From NCBI GenBank assembly GCA_036013505.1, contig CP107851.1, positions 8,666,001 to 8,730,000 on the forward strand: a DNA stretch of 64,000 bases, read 5' to 3'. Each line of letters starts with the position of its first letter. Position 1 is the stretch's first letter. The position numbers and the translations under genes were made by a program. Of this stretch, positions 59,113-64,000 are shown one piece after another. The notes below the pieces were generated by a model, which searched no databases, was not told the origin of the DNA, and worked only from the letters and a program-made list of their open reading frames with translations. The DNA comes from Streptomyces sp. NBC_00510 (lineage in GTDB: Bacteria > Actinomycetota > Actinomycetes > Streptomycetales > Streptomycetaceae).

Positions 59113-60357
59113 GTGCGTCATCTGCTCTTCGCCCAAGACGAGAACTTCTGGTTCGAGACACTTCGTTCGCTGGGGCATATCGCCTACGGGGGTGCCGACT
59201 TCGGTGAGGTGGAGGCCACCGCCGAGCGGATCAGCCCGGGAAACTACGACAGTTGGTTCGACGAGTGGTTCGGCACCGCTGAGCGCATCAGTGACTTCGC
59301 GGACGAGGCCCGTTCGCGGGGGCACGAGAACACCGCCCGGGACAGTTACCTGCGGGCCTCCAACTACTACCGCACGGCGGAGTTCTTCCTGCACGGAAAT
59401 CCGCTGGACCCGCGAATCCTCGCGACCTATGACAAGGCCGTCGGTGCCTTTCAGAAGTTCGTCGAGCTGAGCGGGACCTCCGTGGAACGCGTGGCCGTCC
59501 CCTTCGAGGACGCCACGCTCCACGGGTACTTCTATCCGAGCCCGCTTCCGGGCGAGCAGCCCGTGGTGGTCATGCACAACGGCTTCGACGGAACCGCGGA
59601 GGAGATGCACTTCTTCGGCGCGGTGGCCGCCCAAGAGCGCGGGTACAACGCGCTGACCTTCGACGGGCCGGGCCAGCCCGGTGCACGCCAGCACCAGGGC
59701 CTCCTCTTCCGTCCCGATTGGGAGAACGTCGTCAGGCCGGTGATCGACCACGTGTCCGAACTGCCGGGTGTGGACGCCGATCAGGTGGCCCTGCTCGGGG
59801 TCAGCCTCGGTGGTGAACTCTGCCTTCGGGCAGCCGCGTTCGAACCGCGCATCAAAGCCGTCATGGCCGTCGACGGGGTGTACGACTTCAGCCGGCTCAT
59901 GACCCGCTTCCTGGAGGGGGACCGTGAGCAGGTGCGGGCGGCGCTCAAGGCACCGGAAGCCCCGGAGATCGACGAGCAACTCGCCGCCGCCGTCGAATCG
60001 AGCCCCACGGCGCGCTGGGCCGTCACCCACGGCATGTACGTCATGGGCGGCGACACACCGCGCGAGTACGCCGCACGGACGATGGACTTCAACGTGCGCG
60101 ACGGCATAGCGGAACGGATCGACTGCGCCGTGCTGATCTGCGAGGCCGAGGACGACCTCTTCTTCAAGGGGCAACCCGAGGAAGTGTTCGGCCATCTGAC
60201 GGCGACCGACAAGACGCTGCTGCGGCTGACCGACGCCGAGGGAGCCGGCGCGCATTGCCACGTCGGCGGACAGCGGTACGCCTTCGGGAAGATCTACGAC
60301 TGGCTCGCCGACCGGATGCCCGTCGCGGACACCTCCAGGTCCGCGGCCCTGGTCTGA
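59113..60357 (+). CDS. Alpha/beta hydrolase, FrsA/DUF1100-type
   Basis: A 414-aa alpha/beta hydrolase with a helical N-terminal domain (SWFDEWFGTAERISDFADEARSRGHENTARDSYLRASNYYRTAEFF), typical of 2,6-dihydropseudooxynicotine hydrolase and FrsA relatives. Nucleophile Ser in LLGVSLGGEL, acid residue in CEAEDDLFF, and His in GAGAHCHVGG. Acts on C-C or ester bonds of small organic molecules; substrate unknown. GTG at 59113 has AGGAG seven bases upstream; the frame from 59038 is not supported. Confidence 0.92.
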   Translation: MRHLLFAQDENFWFETLRSLGHIAYGGADFGEVEATAERISPGNYDSWFDEWFGTAERISDFADEARSRGHENTARDSYLRASNYYRTAEFFLHGNPLDPRILATYDKAVGAFQKFVELSGTSVERVAVPFEDATLHGYFYPSPLPGEQPVVVMHNGFDGTAEEMHFFGAVAAQERGYNALTFDGPGQPGARQHQGLLFRPDWENVVRPVIDHVSELPGVDADQVALLGVSLGGELCLRAAAFEPRIKAVMAVDGVYDFSRLMTRFLEGDREQVRAALKAPEAPEIDEQLAAAVESSPTARWAVTHGMYVMGGDTPREYAARTMDFNVRDGIAERIDCAVLICEAEDDLFFKGQPEEVFGHLTATDKTLLRLTDAEGAGAHCHVGGQRYAFGKIYDWLADRMPVADTSRSAALV

Positions 60358-60452
60358 GACGGCGCAAGCGTGCGCGCCGCCCACCTGAGACAGGCGGGCG
60401 GCGCGCACGTGAGCCGTGCCGTCGGCGGGCCCGCCTGCCTACCGCGCGGGCG

Positions 60453-61526
60453 TCATTCGAAGACGATGACCTGGCGCCCGACGACGTCGCCGCGGCCGAG
60501 GGCCTCCAGGTTGTCGTTGATGTCCTCGAGCCTGACCTTGGTGACGTTGTGCTTGACGAGGCCGGCTTCGGCGAGGGAGAGCACCTCGACCAGGTCCAGG
60601 TGGTTGCCCCAGAAGGAGCCCATGTAGGTCAGCTCCGTCCCCACGAAGGGGAACTGCTTGTGCTCCACGTGGTGGCTCATGAGGCCGACGGCCGCCAGTA
60701 CCCCTTCGGGGCCCAGCAGGTCGAACCCCATGGAGATCGACGCGTTGCTGCCGACGCAGTCCAGGATGGCGTCGATCGTCCTGCGGCCGGTGAGCTGTTC
60801 CAGCTCGTCCTGGATGGTCTCGGTGGACTTGTCGCGGACGTTGATCCCGTGGTCGGCGCCGTTCTCCTTCGCCACGTCCAGCTTGCTGTCCTTGCGGGCG
60901 AGGGCCACCACGGTCGCTCCGCCACCGAGCAGCTTCGCGTACTGCACGGCGTAGCTGCCCAGGCCTCCGATGCCCGTGACGGCCACGGTGCGGCCGGGGC
61001 CGAGCTTGCCGGTGTCCCGGAGCTTGCGCATCCCGCGGTACGGGGTCATGCCCGCGTCGGTCATCGGGGCGAGGACCTCGGGCACCTTCGCCGCGTTCTC
61101 CGAGACGGGGATCGCGTGGCGGCATTCCACGGCCATGTACTCGGCGAAGCCTCCGGGAGGTCCGAAGCCCACCCACCTGCCGTTGCCGCTGCACAGCTGT
61201 TCGTTGCCCTCCCGGCACTGGCGGCATGTGCCGTCGCCCCAGCTGGGGTTGACCACGACCATGTCGCCCTCGGAGTACCCCACCGATTTCGGTACGGCGC
61301 TGCCCAGGCCGGCCACCCGGCCGGTGACCTCGTGGCCGGGGATGTACGGGAGGTCCACGGGGAACGGGCCCTCGAAGTAGCCGTTGAGGAGCTGGTAGTC
61401 GCTGCGGCACATGCCGGTCGCGGCGACCTTCAGCAGGATCTCGTCCGGCGCGGGGTCGGGCATGGGCACTTCGTCGATTCGCAGGGGCTCTTTGTATCCG
61501 TGCATCCGAGCTGCTTGCATCTGCAT
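60453..61526 (-). CDS. Zinc-dependent alcohol dehydrogenase (AdhP-like)
   Basis: A 357-aa medium-chain alcohol dehydrogenase that oxidises alcohols with NAD. Catalytic zinc ligands in TGMCRSD and PGHEVTG, a structural zinc-type site CRQCREGNEQLC, and cofactor motif VTGIGGLGSYAVQYAK are present, with the C-terminal IVFE. ATG at 61526 has GAGG six bases before the spacer; the open frame to 61769 has no homology. Compare the orphan dehydrogenase tail at 55126-55269, which is from a different gene. Convergent with the hydrolase. Confidence 0.93.
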   Translation of the reverse strand: MQMQAARMHGYKEPLRIDEVPMPDPAPDEILLKVAATGMCRSDYQLLNGYFEGPFPVDLPYIPGHEVTGRVAGLGSAVPKSVGYSEGDMVVVNPSWGDGTCRQCREGNEQLCSGNGRWVGFGPPGGFAEYMAVECRHAIPVSENAAKVPEVLAPMTDAGMTPYRGMRKLRDTGKLGPGRTVAVTGIGGLGSYAVQYAKLLGGGATVVALARKDSKLDVAKENGADHGINVRDKSTETIQDELEQLTGRRTIDAILDCVGSNASISMGFDLLGPEGVLAAVGLMSHHVEHKQFPFVGTELTYMGSFWGNHLDLVEVLSLAEAGLVKHNVTKVRLEDINDNLEALGRGDVVGRQVIVFE

Positions 61527-61982
61527 GGGGGTGCCTCGCTTTCGCCGGCGGGCAGCACTACGTGCCGGTGCAGCGTGACGATCTCGGAATGCTGCGCCGG
61601 TCAAGGTGGCCGCCGCTCCGCTTCGGACATCTCCAGGGTCCTGCGCCTGCCGTCGCCGCGCATCCGGAGCAGAGGGTGGGGGAGTGCGATCCGTCGCCGT
61701 CCGGTCGCTGACCGCAACTCGGTTGAATGTGCGTGCCAGTTCACGCCCTCCGGGCGGGAGCGGCGGCACCGCGGCACCGCACGATCGCGCGGTGGCCCGG
61801 TGCCCGGGCGGGACCTACGGTTGGTGGATGGGAGTGCCACGCCGGACGCGTGGTCGCACGGCGGCACCGGCGCGCCGAAGCGGGCGCGTGCCGTTGTCTG
61901 CCGCCGGCGCCGGAGGGACGTTCGACGTCCGCTGAACAGGCGCGCGGTCGCCCGGCCACCCACCGAGGCCTACGGTTGACCG
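61527..61982. other. Region upstream of the FUSC gene with duplicated start element
   Basis: 456 bases with no convincing gene. It contains a repeated block (61813-61847 and 61968-62002) that carries a TACGGT hexamer and a start codon six bases later. After the first copy a 35-codon frame (61828-61935) begins MGVPRRTRGRTAAPARR; it is probably a fossil of the gene start and not a functional gene. Confidence 0.55.
61816..61830 (+). repeat. Duplicated leaderless-start element, copy 1
   Basis: CCTACGGTTG followed by ATGGGAGTG (start at 61828). The TACGGT hexamer is spaced six bases from the ATG, exactly as in copy 2 at 61971. Confidence 0.5.
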
Positions 61983-61985
61983 GTG
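61971..61985 (+). repeat. Duplicated leaderless-start element, copy 2
   Basis: CCTACGGTTG followed by GTGGGAGTG, the start of the FUSC gene. The two copies share the hexamer, the six-base spacing and the GGGAGTGC start; they are 155 bp apart. Confidence 0.55.
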
Positions 61986-64000
61986 GGAGTGCGGCGCTGG
62001 ACGGAGTGGCTGCGGGCCCGGGATCCCGGGTCGGCCGCGGTCCGTCGTGCCGCACGCGTCACGGTGGTCGCGTGCGCGGGGTTCTATGCCGCGCGGTACG
62101 GGCTGGGCGACCGGACGGTCGCGATCTACGCCCTCTTCGGTGCCGTCGCGGCGGGTGGGTTGTCGTCCGTGCCGGGGACGCCGCGTCAGCGGGCGGTGAC
62201 GCTGCTGGCGGTGCTGCCGCTCGCGATGGCGCTGGTGACGCTCGGTACATGGCTGGCGGTGTACGGGTGGGCGGCGGCGTTGGGGATGCTCGTGGTGGGG
62301 TTCCTCGTGACGTACAGCGGGGTCGGCGGGCCGAAGTTCGTCGGGCTGGCCAACGGGCTGCAGCTGTTCTACATCCTGCCGTGCTTCCCGCCGTACGCGC
62401 AGTCGACGTTGGGGTTGCGGCTCACGGGCCTGGTCGCCGGCATGGTCCTGATGGCGGCCGCCGAGCTGTGGCTGTGGCCGGCGGCGTGTCCGGGCCGCTA
62501 CCACGACCGGCTGGCGCGGGCGGGGCGGGTGGCCGCCGATGCCCTGTACGGCTTGGCGGCGGATCCGCCGCGGCGCTCCGACCCGGCGCTGCTGCTGGAG
62601 GTGTCGCAGGCGCTGCGCATGAGTCACGTACCCGCCGACGAGCGTCCGGTGTCGGCGTCGGCGCGCGACCGGGCGCTGTCCGAGGGCGCCGGGCACATGC
62701 GGCATCTGCTCGCGCAGACACGGCAGCTGGAGGAGTCGGCGGCCGAGGGTGCGGCACTGGGCGAACCCGTCGCGAAGGGGCTGCTGCTGGCGTCGGCCGC
62801 CACATGCGAGGACGTGGAGCGGGCCCTGACGGGGAAGGCGCCGCCGCCGATGCCGTCCCTGTGCGGGGACGCGGTGCGGGCGTTCGAGTCCCATCGCGGC
62901 CAACCGCGCGAGGCGGGCACGGACTCGGCGACGATGGTGCGGAACGGCGCGATCGCCCTCGACATCACGCACACGGCGGACCTGGTGGTGGCGGCGACCC
63001 GGATCGCGATGGGCGCCCCGGTACCCGCCGGGACCGCGTCGCCGGAGGTGCGTGGCGCCTTCTGGTACGCGGGCCGGTCGACGGTGGAGCTGTACTACCG
63101 GCGGGTGCTCGCCCATCTCACCCCGCGGTCGGTGTGCTTCCAGAACGCGGTGCGCATCGCGGTGGCCCTCGCGGCGGCGCGCTTGGTCGTGGGCCAGCTG
63201 GGCCTGGCGCACGGCTTCTGGGCGCTGCTGACGACACTGACCGTGATGCGGACGAGTGCCGCCGACACCCGTACCGCTCTGCGGCCCGCGTTGCGCGGGA
63301 CACTCGCGGGGGCGGTCGTCGCGGCACTGATCCTGCACTTCGCCGCGGACGCGCCGCCCGTGTACGCGGTGATGCTGCCGCCCTGCATGCTGCTGGCGTT
63401 CGCGTCGGGCACGGTGCTGGGCCCGGGGTGGGGGCAGGCGTTCTTCACCCTCACCGTGGCGGCGGCCTTCGCGCAGGTGGCCCCCAGCGGGCCCGAGCTG
63501 GCGGCAGCCCGGGTGCTGGACGTGCTGGCCGGGGCGCTGATCGGCGCGGCCGTCGGACTGCTCGCGTGGCCTCACGGCGGCACCGGGGAGCTACGGAGGG
63601 CCTGCGCGCGCGTGCTGGACGAGGGCACCCGCGCGGTCACGGACGTGACCGGCACCATCACCGAGGGCGTGCGGGTCACCGACGCCCTGCCCAGGGCGAG
63701 GCTCGCGCAGCGGATCGCGGAGGCGAGCTACGCCGAGTACGCCACCGAACGACACCCCCCGCGGCGCGAGGGCGCGGCCTCCGACACCGACTTCCAGGTG
63801 ATCATGCTGGTGGGCAACCGGGTCATCACGATGGGGCAGGTCCTGCTCGACAACTGCCCGCCGGGCGCGCTGTCCGCCTGGCCGCGGAGCGCCACGCATC
63901 TACGCGACGCCGCCCACAGGCTACGGCTGTCCACGCTGCCGTTCAGCCAGGCACTGCGCTCGGGCGAGAAGCAGGCCGCCCCGGTGGACGGCACCACCGG
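61983..64000 (+). CDS. FUSC-family membrane protein (partial, runs off right edge)
   Basis: At least 672 codons of a fusaric-acid-resistance/aromatic-acid-exporter-like membrane protein. The first half has helices VTVVACAGFYAARYG, VAIYALFGAVAAGGLSSVPG, RQRAVTLLAVLPLAMALVTL and a long cytoplasmic domain; a second repeat begins near 63140 (NAVRIAVALAAARLVVGQLGLAHGFWALLTTLTVMRTSAADTRTALRPALRGT). FWALLTTLTV and the RP-rich loop are FUSC marks. GTG 61983 with no ribosome-binding site is possibly leaderless. Open to the end of the window. Confidence 0.85.
   Translation, partial: MGVRRWTEWLRARDPGSAAVRRAARVTVVACAGFYAARYGLGDRTVAIYALFGAVAAGGLSSVPGTPRQRAVTLLAVLPLAMALVTLGTWLAVYGWAAALGMLVVGFLVTYSGVGGPKFVGLANGLQLFYILPCFPPYAQSTLGLRLTGLVAGMVLMAAAELWLWPAACPGRYHDRLARAGRVAADALYGLAADPPRRSDPALLLEVSQALRMSHVPADERPVSASARDRALSEGAGHMRHLLAQTRQLEESAAEGAALGEPVAKGLLLASAATCEDVERALTGKAPPPMPSLCGDAVRAFESHRGQPREAGTDSATMVRNGAIALDITHTADLVVAATRIAMGAPVPAGTASPEVRGAFWYAGRSTVELYYRRVLAHLTPRSVCFQNAVRIAVALAAARLVVGQLGLAHGFWALLTTLTVMRTSAADTRTALRPALRGTLAGAVVAALILHFAADAPPVYAVMLPPCMLLAFASGTVLGPGWGQAFFTLTVAAAFAQVAPSGPELAAARVLDVLAGALIGAAVGLLAWPHGGTGELRRACARVLDEGTRAVTDVTGTITEGVRVTDALPRARLAQRIAEASYAEYATERHPPRREGAASDTDFQVIMLVGNRVITMGQVLLDNCPPGALSAWPRSATHLRDAAHRLRLSTLPFSQALRSGEKQAAPVDGTT

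Noticed and set aside
61815..63575. 586-codon minus-strand frame near the right end
   Set aside because: Arg/Pro/His-rich shadow of the FUSC membrane protein on the plus strand.
1..64000. tRNA, rRNA, insertion sequences, attachment sites or replication origin
   Set aside because: No such sequence was recognised by eye. A tRNAscan, Rfam and ISfinder search would be decisive.

Overview
The window is high-GC DNA (roughly 70 percent G+C, strong G/C bias at third codon positions, many GTG starts). It looks like chromosome of a Streptomyces or close relative: the IlvC sequence, DUF899, YCII, DUF3152, VanJ-like, RsbU-type and MEKHLA proteins are typical of that group. I see no rRNA, tRNA, CRISPR array, transposase, integrase or phage gene, and no PKS/NRPS genes. 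It reads as an arm-like mosaic of catabolic, redox, signalling and envelope genes with several decayed genes.

Layout. 0-9.6 kb: methylmalonate-semialdehyde dehydrogenase, DUF899, small hypothetical and YCII proteins, an MBL hydrolase, a family-2 glycosyltransferase, a frameshifted DUF6228 gene, a Tat-exported epoxide hydrolase, an F420/PPOX-type enzyme and an SDR. 9.6-22.4 kb: an envelope locus with two complete two-component systems. The first (response regulator, kinase, lipoprotein, each overlapping the next by GTGA) is divergent from a DUF3152 metalloprotease-like protein and is followed by a lipoprotein / peptidoglycan-binding adaptor / ABC ATPase / MacB-type permease operon. The second (CseB/CseC-like) precedes a D-Ala-D-Ala carboxypeptidase and a VanJ-like membrane phosphatase. 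Repeated operator-like sites tie each regulator to its neighbours. 22.3-29.9 kb: a PAS/GAF/PP2C/HATPase stress phosphatase, gnd, an NTF2-like protein, an epoxide hydrolase broken by an in-frame TAA, and an SDR behind a 29-bp palindrome. 30-37.6 kb: NhaA, an alkyl sulfatase, an AAA ATPase regulator, an alpha/beta hydrolase and a DJ-1/PfpI protein. 37.6-45.4 kb: an MFS exporter with a TetR, two quinone-oxidoreductase-like enzymes, a short DoxX, an NmrA-like protein and a second TetR. The two TetR loci carry the same GGAGC-N3-GCTCC operator pairs. 45.7-50 kb: ilvC overlapped by a MEKHLA gene, cupin and NTF2-like proteins, a phosphoglycerate-mutase-like gene with an internal deletion, and a GNAT acetyltransferase. 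50.4-54.2 kb: a 1274-aa secreted subtilisin followed by stacked terminators. 54.3-64 kb: a frameshifted SDR, an alcohol dehydrogenase tail, an APH-type kinase, a sirtuin, a carotenoid oxygenase, an alpha/beta hydrolase, a zinc alcohol dehydrogenase and a FUSC-type membrane protein running off the right edge.

Strongest signals: (1) the two-regulator envelope locus, with GTTAC-N6-GTCAT sites shared by system 1 and the ABC operon and GATACACG-N3-GATG sites shared by system 2 and the carboxypeptidase; (2) two TetR loci about 4.6 kb apart whose promoters have the same palindrome inside the -35/-10 spacer plus a second copy nearby; (3) a set of broken genes (two G-run frameshifts, one nonsense codon, one internal deletion, several tails) that may be real decay or, for the single-base ones, sequencing error.
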